Shown in pieces: positions 33,124-43,006 of a DNA stretch of 64,000 nucleotides. The position numbers were made by a program, and so were the translations under genes. Every line of letters begins with the position of its first letter. Position 1 is the stretch's first letter. The notes beneath the pieces were generated by a model that was not told the DNA's origin, searched no databases, and saw only the letters and a list, made by a program, of their open reading frames with translations. Location: NCBI GenBank assembly GCA_029959285.1, contig JASCOE010000001.1, positions 849,724-913,723 of the forward strand. Reading direction: 5' to 3'. Source of the stretch: Flavobacteriaceae bacterium PS02337. GTDB taxonomy: Bacteria; Bacteroidota; Bacteroidia; Flavobacteriales; Flavobacteriaceae.

Positions 33124-35226
33124 TTACTTCTTAGGTAAAGCTTTAAAACCCATATTGTAAAGCGTAAAAGCTTGAAGATCTACATTTTCTTGAATCGTAG
33201 CCGCAACAGATTTTCCTGCTCCGTGTCCTGCTTTAACATCAATTCGAATTAGAACCGGATTATCTCCTGTTTGTTTTTCCTGTAATTCAGATGCAAATTT
33301 AAAACTATGAGCTGGAACTACACGATCGTCATGATCTCCCGTAGTTACCATTGTTGCAGGATAATGTGTTCCTTTTTTAACGTTGTGAACTGGAGAATAT
33401 CCTTTTAAATATTCAAACATTTCTTTACTATCTTGAGCAGTTCCGTAATCAAAAGCCCATCCAGCTCCCGCTGTAAATGCATTATAACGAAGCATATCCA
33501 TAACTCCAACTGCTGGTAAAGCTACTTTCATCAAATCTGGACGTTGCGTCATAGTTGCACCAACTAATAATCCTCCGTTAGATCCTCCGCGAATAGCTAA
33601 ATAATCTGATGAAGTATATTTTTGTGCAATTAAATATTCCGCAGCAGCGATAAAATCGTCAAATACATTTTGTTTTTGCAATTTCGTTCCTGCATCATGC
33701 CATTTTTTTCCGTATTCGCCACCGCCTCTTAAATTGGCAACTGCGTAAACTCCTCCATTTTCCATCCAAACGGCGTTTGAGATACTGAAACTCGGTGTCA
33801 AACTCACATTAAATCCGCCGTAAGCGTAAAGAATAGTTGGGTTTTTACCGTCTAATTTTGTTCCTTTTTTATAAGTAATAATCATCGGAACTTTTGTGCC
33901 ATCTTTTGAAGTATAAAATACTTGTTTCGATTCGTAATCGTCACTTTTAAAATCAACTTTTGGTTTTTGATATACTTCAGATTTACCAGATTTTGGCTCA
34001 AATGAATAAATACTTCCTGGAGTTGTGTAATTTGTAAAGCTGTAGTACAAGATTTTTTCGTCTTTTTTTCCGCCAAATCCTCCTGCAGATCCAACAGCTG
34101 GAAGTTTAATTTCACGAACTAATTTTCCGTTATAATCATATTGTTGTACAAACGAAACAGCATCTTTTGTATAATTAGCAAAGAAATATCCAGCACCAGT
34201 TGATGGAGCTAAAACATTTTGAGTTTCTTTAATGAAATCTTTCCAATTTTCTACTTTTGGATTTGCTGCATCTACAGTAACAACGCGTCCGTTTGGCGCA
34301 TTATAATCTGTATGAATGAATAATTTTGTTCCTTCATTTTCGATAATTGAATTATCAGAATTAAAATTATCTACAATTGTCACGATTGGACTATTTGGTT
34401 TAGTTAAATCCTTAATGTACAATTCGTTTCCGTAAGTAGAATTAGCAGCAGAAATAATTAAATAACGATCATCTTCTGTAACATAACCACCAACATATCT
34501 TCTTTTTTGATCTCCACCAAAAATTACTTTATCTTCTTTTTGAGAAGTTCCTAACTTATGAAAATACAATTTGTGTTGATCTGTTTTTGCAGACAATTCA
34601 CTTCCTTTAGGTTTTTCATAACTAGAATAGTAGAAACCTTCATTTCCATGCCAAGAAATCCCGCTGAATTTTACATCAACCAAAGTATCTTCTAAAACTT
34701 TTTTAGAAACGGCATCAATAATAATCACTTTTCTCCAGTCGCTACCGCCTTCAGAAATCGAGTAAGCAGCTTTGTTTCCATCTTTAGAAAAATCAAGTCC
34801 ACCAAGAGAAGTTGTTCCATCTTTAGAAAATGTATTTGGATCTAAGAAAATTTCTTCTTTGCCATTTTGATCTTTTCTGTACACAACAGATTGATTTTGA
34901 AGTCCGTTATTTTTAGAATAATAAGTAAATTTTCCTTCTTTATATGGAGCGCCGATTTTTTCGTAATTCCAAAGTTTTTCCATTCGTTTTTTTAGTTCTT
35001 CACGAAACGGAATTTTATCCAAATAACTATAAGTTACTTCATTTTCAGCTTTAACCCAAGCTCCGGTTTCAGCAGATTTGTCATCTTCAAGCCAACGGTA
35101 CGGGTCGCTTACTTTGGTATCAAAATATACATCAACAGTTTCTCCTTTTTTGGTTTCAGGATATTTTATTTGTCCGAACGAAACTCCTGCGGTTGTAAGT
35201 GCCATTAATAAAAATGTTTTTTTCAT
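33124..35226 (-). CDS. Prolyl oligopeptidase (S9A), exported
   Basis: 700 residues. Signal peptide ([16 protein letters not shown]) and the prolyl endopeptidase start [27 protein letters not shown]. Residues about 75-420 form the seven-bladed propeller. The alpha/beta hydrolase domain has Ser in RGGSNGGLL, Asp in DHDDRVVP and His in GHGAGK. It cleaves after proline in peptides up to about 30 residues, probably in the periplasm, as in the well known flavobacterial enzyme. Monocistronic. Confidence 0.93.
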   Translation of the reverse strand: MKKTFLLMALTTAGVSFGQIKYPETKKGETVDVYFDTKVSDPYRWLEDDKSAETGAWVKAENEVTYSYLDKIPFREELKKRMEKLWNYEKIGAPYKEGKFTYYSKNNGLQNQSVVYRKDQNGKEEIFLDPNTFSKDGTTSLGGLDFSKDGNKAAYSISEGGSDWRKVIIIDAVSKKVLEDTLVDVKFSGISWHGNEGFYYSSYEKPKGSELSAKTDQHKLYFHKLGTSQKEDKVIFGGDQKRRYVGGYVTEDDRYLIISAANSTYGNELYIKDLTKPNSPIVTIVDNFNSDNSIIENEGTKLFIHTDYNAPNGRVVTVDAANPKVENWKDFIKETQNVLAPSTGAGYFFANYTKDAVSFVQQYDYNGKLVREIKLPAVGSAGGFGGKKDEKILYYSFTNYTTPGSIYSFEPKSGKSEVYQKPKVDFKSDDYESKQVFYTSKDGTKVPMIITYKKGTKLDGKNPTILYAYGGFNVSLTPSFSISNAVWMENGGVYAVANLRGGGEYGKKWHDAGTKLQKQNVFDDFIAAAEYLIAQKYTSSDYLAIRGGSNGGLLVGATMTQRPDLMKVALPAVGVMDMLRYNAFTAGAGWAFDYGTAQDSKEMFEYLKGYSPVHNVKKGTHYPATMVTTGDHDDRVVPAHSFKFASELQEKQTGDNPVLIRIDVKAGHGAGKSVAATIQENVDLQAFTLYNMGFKALPKK

Positions 35227-35248
35227 AATTAGTTTTTGTCTGTTGTAA

Positions 35249-35256
35249 CAAAAATA
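35249..35256 (-). promoter_or_regulatory. -7 element of the prolyl oligopeptidase gene
   Basis: The minus strand reads TATTTTTG, an exact match, 23 bp before the start codon. Confidence 0.45.
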
Positions 35257-35282
35257 GTACTTTCTGTGAGATTGTTATGCTA

Positions 35283-35380
35283 TTAACCGCAAAGAACGCA
35301 AAGAGTTTTTCGCAAAGTTCGCAAAGTTTAAAAGATGCTTTGCGAACCTTGCGTTTTTCCTTGCGCTCTTTGCGGTTAAA
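35283..35380. repeat. Palindromic spacer (TTAACCGCAAAGA type)
   Basis: TTAACCGCAAAGA (35283-35295) and TCTTTGCGGTTAA (35368-35380) flank repeated CGCAAAG/CTTTGCG words. A non-coding dispersed palindrome between the TonB receptor and the peptidase genes. Confidence 0.8.
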
Positions 35381-35387
35381 TAAAAAA

Positions 35388-37595
35388 TTATAAATTAAAA
35401 TTAACTCCCAAAACGATATTTCTTCCAATATTCGGAATACCGTCTGTTTTCAATCTCGAAAGGTGTGCAATATATTTTTTGTCGAATAAATTGTTTCCGT
35501 TTAAGTTAATATCGAAAGCAGTTTTACCCAATTTTACTGTTCCTCCAAAACCTAAATTTACCAAAGTATATCCTTTAGAAGCGGTTTCAAAACCACTTAC
35601 ATTATCTTGGCTGAAAGTAGAAGAAACATTCAAAGAAGCAAAACCTTCGCTTAAGAAGTTTTTGATATTAAATTCTGTTCTAAGCGTATTATTCCAGTTG
35701 TTTGCAGGAATTAAAGGCAGATAATCGTTGTTGTCTTTTTTACCTGTAACGGTTTCAAAACTTGTTTCAAAATGCAACCAATCTAAAGGATGCGGGTGAA
35801 AATGCAGACCAACTTCTCCACCATACAATTTTGCATTATCTTGAATATAAGCAAAAACATCATTATCCTCGCGAACTTCTCCAGTTGGTGAAGTATAGAT
35901 ATAATTGTTTACATGATTGTAAAATCCGTTTACGAAGAATTCAAAATGCGTGTTTTTGTATTCTAAGTTTAAATCTGTCTGAACGTTTTGTTCTGTTTTC
36001 AAGTTAGCATTTCCAATTTCATAACGATTTGTTCCTTCGTGAACACCGTTTGAAGTCAATTCTGCCAAGTTCGGCGCTCTAAATCCTGTAGCGACATTCA
36101 ATCGAAGCGTTAACGGTTCAGCCAATTTTGTTTTATAACCTAAAGAAGCATTAAAACTGTCAAAAGATTTATCGAGAGGTAAGAAATAACCTTCTTCTCC
36201 TTCAGTTCCGTGCGCGATTGAAGTAACATTTCTATTGTCAAAACGTAAACCGGCTTGCAAAACATTGCTGTTCCATTCGTAATTTGCAGTTCCAAAAACT
36301 CCAAAATCATTTGTTGTTGCATCTGGAATCAAATATTCTTCACCAGAATTTTTGTTCGTTTGATGCATTCCTTGAACGCCTACAATAGTTTCAATTTTCC
36401 CGAATTTAGGAAAATGATACTTTGCATTATAATTGAAAGTATTCAATTTCATGTGCAAAGAAGCTTCATTGCTGTCTTCAAATTCGCTTCTGTCGTTTGA
36501 GATATAACCCAAATCAACGTCTAATTTTGAGTTTTCAAAAAAGATAACATTATTCAAACTCAATAAATGATTGAAAATTCCTTGTCTCGGAAATTGTGTG
36601 TCTTTGCTAGAAGATTGTTCTGCAATTCCGTCTTCTGGAATTCCAATATCTAATTTGTTGTAATTGTATCTTAAAACACTAGAAAAAGTGGAGTTGCTGT
36701 ATCCAATTCCGGTTTTAAAATCAGTTTCGTTGTAACGTGAATTCGTTACGCGATCGCCATCGGCAATTCTATAATCAGAATGTGTGTTGTAACCTCCTCG
36801 AACTAAGAATTTCCAATTTTCTGTTGACGTTTTTAATCCGATTGAAGAATTACTTCCTTGTGTATTCGTAAAATATTTTTGACTGAAATTTGCTTTAAAA
36901 TCGCCAGCGTCAGCAAATTTTTCAGGATTAAAATATAAAACTCCTCCCAAAGCATCAGAACCGTATAATAAAGATGCTGGACCTTTTATGACTTCGACGC
37001 TTTCTATTCCGCTATCATTTAAACCTAAACCATGTTCGTCTCCAAACTGCTGATTTTCTATACGAACGCCTTGAGAATAAACCAAAACACGATTTCCGCT
37101 AAGTCCGCGAATTACTGGTTTTCCGATTGAAGTTCCTGTTGAAATCTGAGAAACTCCAGGAATTGTTGCCAAACCTTCAATTAATGTTGAAGTTCCTTTT
37201 TGCTGTAAAGTTTTAATGCTTTCATGCTCGATTTTCATTACGTTTTGCGATTGCAATTTGTTGAAAGGTGTCGAAACTACGACTTCATCCATTTCTAAAA
37301 TCGATTCTTCAAGAGTAACGTCTAAAGTGTTTTGTTTTAATAATTTAGCAATTGTTTTATTTTGATTGGCATATCCGACATAAGTAAAAGCAAGACGTAA
37401 AGTTCCGTTTGGAAGATTGTTGAATTCGTATTTTCCATTTGCGTCTGTTGTCGTTCCTTTGTGTAATTCTGGTGCGTAAACAGAAACTCCTGGCAAAGGC
37501 TGATTTTGATTATCGGTTACCGTTCCTGAAACCGAATTTTGAGCAGAAAGCATGCCCGAAAACCCTAAAATAAGGGCAATTATAAATTTTTTCAT
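35388..37595 (-). CDS. TonB-dependent receptor, probably for a metal complex
   Basis: 735 residues. Signal peptide (IALILGFSGMLSAQ), carboxypeptidase-D regulatory-like domain (SVSGTVTDNQNQPLPGVSVY, about 20-100), plug domain (about 110-215) and a 22-strand barrel ending NIVLGVNFNL. It imports a ligand across the outer membrane using TonB energy. The next gene upstream encodes a small His/Cys-rich exported protein, a pairing that suggests copper, zinc or another metal. Substrate is inference. Confidence 0.88.
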   Translation of the reverse strand: MKKFIIALILGFSGMLSAQNSVSGTVTDNQNQPLPGVSVYAPELHKGTTTDANGKYEFNNLPNGTLRLAFTYVGYANQNKTIAKLLKQNTLDVTLEESILEMDEVVVSTPFNKLQSQNVMKIEHESIKTLQQKGTSTLIEGLATIPGVSQISTGTSIGKPVIRGLSGNRVLVYSQGVRIENQQFGDEHGLGLNDSGIESVEVIKGPASLLYGSDALGGVLYFNPEKFADAGDFKANFSQKYFTNTQGSNSSIGLKTSTENWKFLVRGGYNTHSDYRIADGDRVTNSRYNETDFKTGIGYSNSTFSSVLRYNYNKLDIGIPEDGIAEQSSSKDTQFPRQGIFNHLLSLNNVIFFENSKLDVDLGYISNDRSEFEDSNEASLHMKLNTFNYNAKYHFPKFGKIETIVGVQGMHQTNKNSGEEYLIPDATTNDFGVFGTANYEWNSNVLQAGLRFDNRNVTSIAHGTEGEEGYFLPLDKSFDSFNASLGYKTKLAEPLTLRLNVATGFRAPNLAELTSNGVHEGTNRYEIGNANLKTEQNVQTDLNLEYKNTHFEFFVNGFYNHVNNYIYTSPTGEVREDNDVFAYIQDNAKLYGGEVGLHFHPHPLDWLHFETSFETVTGKKDNNDYLPLIPANNWNNTLRTEFNIKNFLSEGFASLNVSSTFSQDNVSGFETASKGYTLVNLGFGGTVKLGKTAFDINLNGNNLFDKKYIAHLSRLKTDGIPNIGRNIVLGVNFNL

Positions 37596-37753
37596 TTGAA
37601 AATGATGCTATAGTTAATTTGATTTTTTTCTTAGAATGAAAACCAAAAACCAACAATAAAGCATTCTAATTCTTTTTAGAAAGAGAATTAGGAAACTCAA
37701 TGTTTATTTGAATTTAAATAAAAAGAAATGTGATTTTTTCGAATAATCGAAAC

Positions 37754-38107
37754 TTAAGAAACTATAACAGAAGGCGGACCTCGTAAGAAATACGAAGTGG
37801 CTGAAATAGAGAAAATCTTCTCTGAAACAGGAAAGAAATATGGAATTTCTTTTTCAAAAGAATGAAATTGAAATTGAAAAGTTTCTGGAACAATATAACT
37901 TCCAAAAGCAAAATTACAAACAAAACAAACCTCAAAATCATGATGCTGGTGCGTTATTTCGCCACTTGGATCATTGTAATTATGATGACATTGTTTTTCT
38001 GTAAGCTGTTTTACAATATGCTCATAACTGTGTATAGACTGAAACAATATCGAAAACAATATTGTGACAGCAAAAGAGAAACTTAATATGAGCTGTTTTC
38101 TTTTCAT
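37754..38107 (-). CDS. Small His/Cys-rich exported protein (putative metal-binding)
   Basis: 117 residues from the start at 38107 (MKRKQLILSFSFAVTILFSI). An upstream extension is rejected because the -7 element lies at 38114-38121. After one hydrophobic signal or anchor segment come clustered ligands QCHHNYNDPSGEITHQHHDF and CFVC, and the C-terminal RGPPS motif seen in Bacteroidota homologues that precede TonB receptors. The likely role is metal sensing or delivery linked to the receptor gene 158 bp downstream. Confidence 0.7.
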   Translation of the reverse strand: MKRKQLILSFSFAVTILFSILFQSIHSYEHIVKQLTEKQCHHNYNDPSGEITHQHHDFEVCFVCNFAFGSYIVPETFQFQFHSFEKEIPYFFPVSEKIFSISATSYFLRGPPSVIVS

Positions 38108-38113
38108 ACTTCG

Positions 38114-38121
38114 CAAAGGTA
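38114..38121 (-). promoter_or_regulatory. -7 element of the His/Cys-rich protein and TonB receptor genes
   Basis: The minus strand reads TACCTTTG, an exact match ending 7 bp before the start codon, so the mRNA would be leaderless or nearly so. Confidence 0.5.
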
Positions 38122-38256
38122 TAAAGATTAAATAGAAAATTGATTTTTTTTTACTTTCGCCCACTTGTTTATTGAAAAAAATGCAGCAATTAATTTTATT
38201 CTGCACCAAAAACAGAATATTTTTATTTCTTGCCACAACTACAGAAACCATTATAT

Positions 38257-38264
38257 TATATTTG
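38257..38264 (+). promoter_or_regulatory. -7 element of the beta-barrel protein gene at 38331
   Basis: TATATTTG, an exact match; TTG at 38230-38232 is 24 bp upstream. Confidence 0.45.
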
Positions 38265-38330
38265 TATATGAAATAAATACACTTTTAAAAACGTTTATTT
38301 CTAAAACCTTTCTAAAACCAAACTCACGAT

Positions 38331-39035
38331 ATGCGAATTATTTTCAGCTGTTTATTTTTACTCACTTTTTTTAACTCTTTTGCACAAGAAGCGGTTAAAC
38401 CCGAAGTAAAACCAATAGTAAAAATAGATTCTTTGTATCGCGAAGACCAGTTTTATTTTTCGGTAACGTATAATATGTTTACCGATATTCCAATTAACTT
38501 TAAACAAAATAAATTCTCTCTCGGACTTTCGACAGGTTTCTTGCGCGATATGCCAATTAATAAATCAAGAACAGTTGCGATTGCTGCAGGTTTAGGATTG
38601 AGTTATCAGAACTATAATCAAAACCTAAACATTTCTAAAGATGGAGCGGGAACTATTATTTATGGTGTAAATAATTCTAGCGAATTTGTTTCTAACCGAT
38701 ACAGACAATATTCTGTAGATCTTCCGATAGAATTTAGATGGCGAAATTCAACTTACGAAAGCACTAAATTTTGGCGTATTTATGGCGGAGTAAAATTGAG
38801 TTATGTTTTCTCGAGTACTTCACTTTTAGATGACGGAGAGAATAAATATAATATTAATAACAACAAGGATATCAATAAGTTTCAATACGGACCATATATT
38901 GCCGCGGGATATAATACTTGGAATCTTTATATCTATTACGGTTTAAATCCGTTGTTTAATTCGGCAACCACTTTGTCGGGCGAAAAGATCAATATGAAAA
39001 CCTTAAATGCGGGATTAATGTTTTACATTTTATAG
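38331..39035 (+). CDS. Outer-membrane beta-barrel family protein
   Basis: 234 residues. Signal peptide (IIFSCLFLLTFFNSFAQ) then an eight-strand-like barrel pattern (LGLSTGFLRDMPINKSRTVA, later YGPYIAAGYNTWNLYIYYGL) ending LNAGLMFYIL. It resembles the PorT-like/OMP_b-brl families of Bacteroidota. Function unknown. Its stop codon overlaps by 6 bp the end of the convergent membrane protein gene. Confidence 0.78.
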   Translation: MRIIFSCLFLLTFFNSFAQEAVKPEVKPIVKIDSLYREDQFYFSVTYNMFTDIPINFKQNKFSLGLSTGFLRDMPINKSRTVAIAAGLGLSYQNYNQNLNISKDGAGTIIYGVNNSSEFVSNRYRQYSVDLPIEFRWRNSTYESTKFWRIYGGVKLSYVFSSTSLLDDGENKYNINNNKDINKFQYGPYIAAGYNTWNLYIYYGLNPLFNSATTLSGEKINMKTLNAGLMFYIL

Positions 39036-39644
39036 CCACAAGTATAAAAACAAAAGCTGTGGCATAATTCCAACAAACAATCCAATCAATATTTCTCTTG
39101 ACGTATGCGCATTCATTTCTAAGCGTGATGAAGCCACTATTCCAGACAATAAAATTACCAACGCAGGCCAATACGGATTATGCATTTGAAAATGAATGTT
39201 TAGTCCAATAATAAAAATGGCAACACCAGAAATCGCAACCATATGCAAACTTGCTTTCGTTTTAAAAAGTACACAAACCAAAGCCAAAATGGTACTAAAT
39301 AAAGCGCCTAGAAAAAAGAAATGAAGTTCAGGATAACGGGTAATTACAATACTTCTTTTTACCAATAAAATATATAAAAAACATTGTAAAATTAGCGGAA
39401 TTGTTCGTTCTGAAGTCTGACTCAGCATTATCGATTTTACATGTCCAGTAGATTTTAAAAGCAAATAAAACAAAACCGGAACAACAACATTAATCACCAA
39501 AATCTGTATGATTACAAAATACTTTTCTTGTGTACTAAAAATGTCTCCAGTAGCATATAAATAAAATAAAGTGGCGTACACCGATAAAAAAATGGGGTGT
39601 AATATATAAGAGAAAATGGGAAGTAACTTTTTCAAAATGCTCAA
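39030..39644 (-). CDS. Polytopic membrane protein, degenerate PAP2-like
   Basis: About 204 residues with six or so membrane helices. The segment SRLEMNAHTSREILIGLFVG resembles the SRxxxxxHxxxDxxxG motif of PAP2 phosphatases, and KTKASLHM stands where PSGH is expected, so the catalytic set is altered. The start is taken as TTG at 39644 because the -7 element TATATTTG (39668-39661) lies inside the longer frame that begins at 39701. Function unknown; lipid or lipid-linked phosphate binding is possible. Confidence 0.6.
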   Translation of the reverse strand: MSILKKLLPIFSYILHPIFLSVYATLFYLYATGDIFSTQEKYFVIIQILVINVVVPVLFYLLLKSTGHVKSIMLSQTSERTIPLILQCFLYILLVKRSIVITRYPELHFFFLGALFSTILALVCVLFKTKASLHMVAISGVAIFIIGLNIHFQMHNPYWPALVILLSGIVASSRLEMNAHTSREILIGLFVGIMPQLLFLYLWL

Positions 39645-39660
39645 ATTTGTGGTATAAAAA

Positions 39661-39668
39661 CAAATATA
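39661..39668 (-). promoter_or_regulatory. -7 element of the PAP2-like gene
   Basis: The minus strand reads TATATTTG, an exact match; used to reject the upstream start at 39701. Confidence 0.45.
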
Positions 39669-39684
39669 CTCAATTAATGTTTTC

Positions 39685-39819
39685 TGCCACGAATTGCACA
39701 AATTTTCACAAATTAGTTTTTTGCCACAGATTAAAAGGATTTTAAATCTTCAACAGGATATTGTAATTTGATTATTAGATTTATAAATAAATTCGTGAAA
39801 ATTAGTGTAATTCGTGGCA
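39685..39819. repeat. Palindromic spacer (TGCCACGAATT type)
   Basis: TGCCACGAATT (39685-39695) and AATTCGTGGCA (39809-39819) flank a partly degenerate inner GCCACAGATTAAAAGGATTT word. Same family as 32946-33100. Confidence 0.8.
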
Positions 39820-39911
39820 ACTTTATTAATTACTAAAACACGTTTTTTTTAAGAAAATGACAACTCTTTTCTATCTTTAATGTTTTAATTTTGAAAAAAA
39901 GAAATTTCTAA

Positions 39912-42380
39912 ATGAGCCTAAATTCAAAAGACCTAATCTCAGTTATAAATGCCAAATTTGTTGGCTCAAAAGAAGCTGTTTTAATTGATCATATTTCAAT
40001 TGATAGCCGTTCGCTGCAAAACGGATCACAAACTTTATTTTTTGCTCTGTCAGGCGTAAACAATAATGCTCATTTATTTATTCCCGATTTAATTGAAAAA
40101 GGAGTTCAGAACTTTGTGGTGCAATACATTCCAGAAAATTGTGCTGAAAAAGCTAATTTTTTGGTTGTCGAAAATACCTTAAATGCACTTCAGGAATTTG
40201 CGGGATATTATAGAAATCTTTTTCATTTTCCAATTATTGGATTAACAGGAAGTAACGGAAAAACTATTGTAAAAGAATGGCTTAACTTTTTGCTGAGCCC
40301 AGATTATAACATTGTAAGAAGCCCAAAAAGCTATAATTCGCAAGTTGGAGTTCCGCTTTCGATTATTTCAATTAATGAAAATCACAATTTAGGGATTTTT
40401 GAAGCCGGAATTTCAACGGTAAACGAAATGGCTAAATTGGAGAAAATCATCAAACCCAATATCGGAATTTTAACCAGCATTGGTTCGGCGCACGATGAAG
40501 GTTTTCTAAATTTAGTTCAAAAGATTGATGAAAAACTGCTTTTGTTTAAAGACTGTCCCATTATTATTTATCAAAAAAATGAAGTTGTAGATTCTTGTTT
40601 GACGCAATTTGTTGCAGAATATATGACGCATCCGCGAAAACTTTTTTCATGGAGTTTTAAAGATAAAAACGCTGATGTTTTTGTTCAGAAAAAAGAAATC
40701 AAAAACGATCACACACAAATTGAATACCGATACAAAAATGAAAATTTCAATTTAGAAATTCCATTTAGCGATTCTGCTTCGGTAGAAAATGCGATTTCTT
40801 GTTTGTTGGTTTTATTGCATTTTAATTACGATCAAACTACGATTCAGAATAGAATTCAGATGCTTTATCCCGTACAAATGCGTCTGGAAGTAAAAAACGG
40901 AATTAACAATTGCAGTATTATTGATGATAGTTATAGCTCTGATTTTCAATCTTTAAAAATTGCTTTGGACTTTTTAGAAAGCCAGAAAAAGAACGCGTCT
41001 AAAACCGTCATTTTATCGGATATTTTTCAAAGCGGATTTTCAAACGAAGAATTGTACTCAAAAGTAGCCGATTTAATTGCTTCAAATAAAATAAATTGCG
41101 TTATCGGAATTGGAGAAACGATTAGCGCTTTCGCGGATAAATTTTCAAACATTATCATTTTTCAAACTAAAAATGAATTTATTGATGCCATTGAAAGTTT
41201 GAATTTTCACAATGAAACTATTTTAGTAAAAGGAGCAAGATCTTTTCATTTTGAAGAAATTGTCTCGCTTCTAGAAGAGAAAACGCACGAAACAGTTCTC
41301 GAAATTAATTTGGATGCCATTAGTCATAACTTCAATTATTTCAAATCAAAACTGGCTGCTAACGTCAAAATGATGGTTATGGTGAAAGCTTTTGGTTATG
41401 GAAATGGAGGTTTAGAAATCGCCAAATTATTAGAACACCATAAAGTAGATTATTTAGGTGTCGCTTTCGCGGATGAAGGAATTACATTGAAAAACGGCGG
41501 AATAAAATTGCCAATTATGGTTTTAAATCCCGAATCGACTAGTTTTCCTTCTATAATTCAATACCAATTAGAACCTGAAATTTATAGTATAAAAGGATTA
41601 AATGCCTTTTTGAAAATTGCCCGCGAAAAGAATCTTAAAGATTTTCCAATTCATATTAAGATTGATACGGGAATGCATCGTTTAGGTTTTGAAGAAAATA
41701 CGCTTCAAGAATTAATTGATACATTAAAAGGAAATTCGACCGTTCGAGTTCAAAGTGTTCTTTCACATTTGGCAACCAGCGATGATCCAAAACATTATGA
41801 TTTTGTAAATCAACAAATTGCTTTGTTTGAGAAATTATCTTCAAGATTGATTTCAGAATTGCATATCAATCCGATTCGTCATATTTTAAACACATCTGGA
41901 ATCAGCAATTTTCCGAATGCACAATATAATATGGTACGTTTAGGAATTGGTTTGTACGGAGTTTCCAACGATTCATCAGAACAGAAATATCTCGAAAATG
42001 TTGGAACTTTAAAATCGATTATTTCGCAAGTTAGAACCATTCCGGCTGGTGACAGCGTGGGTTACGGAAGACGTTTTATGGCAGAAAAAGAAACTAAAAT
42101 TGCCACAATTCCAATTGGTTATGCAGACGGAATTGCAAGATTATGGGGAAATGAAGTTGGTTTTGTAGTCATAAAAAATCAAAAAGCAAAAATTGTCGGA
42201 AGCGTTTGTATGGATATGCTGATGGTAAACGTGACAGAAATAGATTGCAAAGAAGGCGATTCTGTAATTATTTTCGGCGAAAGCCCAACCGTTATTGAGA
42301 TGGCTGAGGCATTAAAAACGATTCCGTACGAGATAATGACCAGTATTTCGCAACGTGTAAAACGTGTATTTTTTAGATAA
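39912..42380 (+). CDS. murF-alr: Bifunctional UDP-MurNAc-tripeptide D-Ala-D-Ala ligase / alanine racemase
   Basis: 822 residues, two enzymes on one chain. Residues 1-455 are MurF: ATP loop GLTGSNGKTIVKEW, central domain and Mur ligase C-domain (DDSYSSDFQSLKIALDFLES). Residues about 460-822 are a PLP alanine racemase: LEINLDAISHNFNYFKSKL, PLP lysine in VKAFGYGNG, SVGYGRRFMA and MDMLMVNV. The racemase makes the D-Ala used, after Ddl, by the ligase. The fusion is typical of Bacteroidota. Cytoplasmic, cell-wall synthesis. Confidence 0.95.
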   Translation: MSLNSKDLISVINAKFVGSKEAVLIDHISIDSRSLQNGSQTLFFALSGVNNNAHLFIPDLIEKGVQNFVVQYIPENCAEKANFLVVENTLNALQEFAGYYRNLFHFPIIGLTGSNGKTIVKEWLNFLLSPDYNIVRSPKSYNSQVGVPLSIISINENHNLGIFEAGISTVNEMAKLEKIIKPNIGILTSIGSAHDEGFLNLVQKIDEKLLLFKDCPIIIYQKNEVVDSCLTQFVAEYMTHPRKLFSWSFKDKNADVFVQKKEIKNDHTQIEYRYKNENFNLEIPFSDSASVENAISCLLVLLHFNYDQTTIQNRIQMLYPVQMRLEVKNGINNCSIIDDSYSSDFQSLKIALDFLESQKKNASKTVILSDIFQSGFSNEELYSKVADLIASNKINCVIGIGETISAFADKFSNIIIFQTKNEFIDAIESLNFHNETILVKGARSFHFEEIVSLLEEKTHETVLEINLDAISHNFNYFKSKLAANVKMMVMVKAFGYGNGGLEIAKLLEHHKVDYLGVAFADEGITLKNGGIKLPIMVLNPESTSFPSIIQYQLEPEIYSIKGLNAFLKIAREKNLKDFPIHIKIDTGMHRLGFEENTLQELIDTLKGNSTVRVQSVLSHLATSDDPKHYDFVNQQIALFEKLSSRLISELHINPIRHILNTSGISNFPNAQYNMVRLGIGLYGVSNDSSEQKYLENVGTLKSIISQVRTIPAGDSVGYGRRFMAEKETKIATIPIGYADGIARLWGNEVGFVVIKNQKAKIVGSVCMDMLMVNVTEIDCKEGDSVIIFGESPTVIEMAEALKTIPYEIMTSISQRVKRVFFR

Positions 42381-42448
42381 TTTTAAGAATTTTAAATAAA
42401 ATTACGTATTTTCGAGATTCATTTAATATTCAACTAAACAGATCAAAT

Positions 42449-42832
42449 ATGGGATTTTTTTCAGAATTTAAGGCATTTGCAATGAAAGGCAACGTGGTTG
42501 ACCTTGCTGTTGCAGTAATTATTGGAGCTGCTTTTGGTAAAATTGTAAGTTCATTTATTGAAGACGTAATCACACCATTAGTGTTAAAACCAGCTCTAGA
42601 TGCGGCTCACTTATCTAAAATAGAAGATTTAACAGCTTTTGGCGGCGTAAAATACGGATTGTTTCTATCTGCCGTTATAAATTTTTTAATTGTTGCTTTT
42701 GTTTTGTTTTTGATTATCAAAGGAATAAATAGTCTTAAAAAGAAAGAAGAACCAGCTCCAAATCAACCTGCTGCACCAACTCAGGAAGAATTGCTTACTC
42801 AAATTAGAGATTTGTTGAAAAACAAACAATAA
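42449..42832 (+). CDS. mscL: Large-conductance mechanosensitive channel MscL
   Basis: 127 residues. The N-terminus FFSEFKAFAMKGNVVDLAVA continues VIIGAAFGKIVSS, the conserved amphipathic helix and first pore helix. The second helix is FLSAVINFLIVAFVLFLIIK and a cytoplasmic helix ends the chain. Pentameric inner-membrane osmotic release valve. It lies 68 bp after murF-alr in the same direction. Confidence 0.95.
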   Translation: MGFFSEFKAFAMKGNVVDLAVAVIIGAAFGKIVSSFIEDVITPLVLKPALDAAHLSKIEDLTAFGGVKYGLFLSAVINFLIVAFVLFLIIKGINSLKKKEEPAPNQPAAPTQEELLTQIRDLLKNKQ

Positions 42833-42936
42833 AATATAATACCGCTACACTAAGTCTAACTTAACCGTCTTCTAAAGAGGCGGTTTTTTTACAAAATGTT
42901 TATTTTGTAACATTTTGTTATTTTTTGTGAATCACC

Positions 42937-42966
42937 TTGCCAAGACTTTTATTATACTTATTTTTG
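42937..42966 (+). promoter_or_regulatory. Promoter of asd
   Basis: TTG (42937-42939), 19-bp spacer, TATTTTTG (42959-42966): both consensus; 40 bp upstream of the start codon. Confidence 0.65.
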
Positions 42967-43006
42967 CCTTACAAATTAGATTAATTGATTATTTAAACAT
43001 ATAAAA

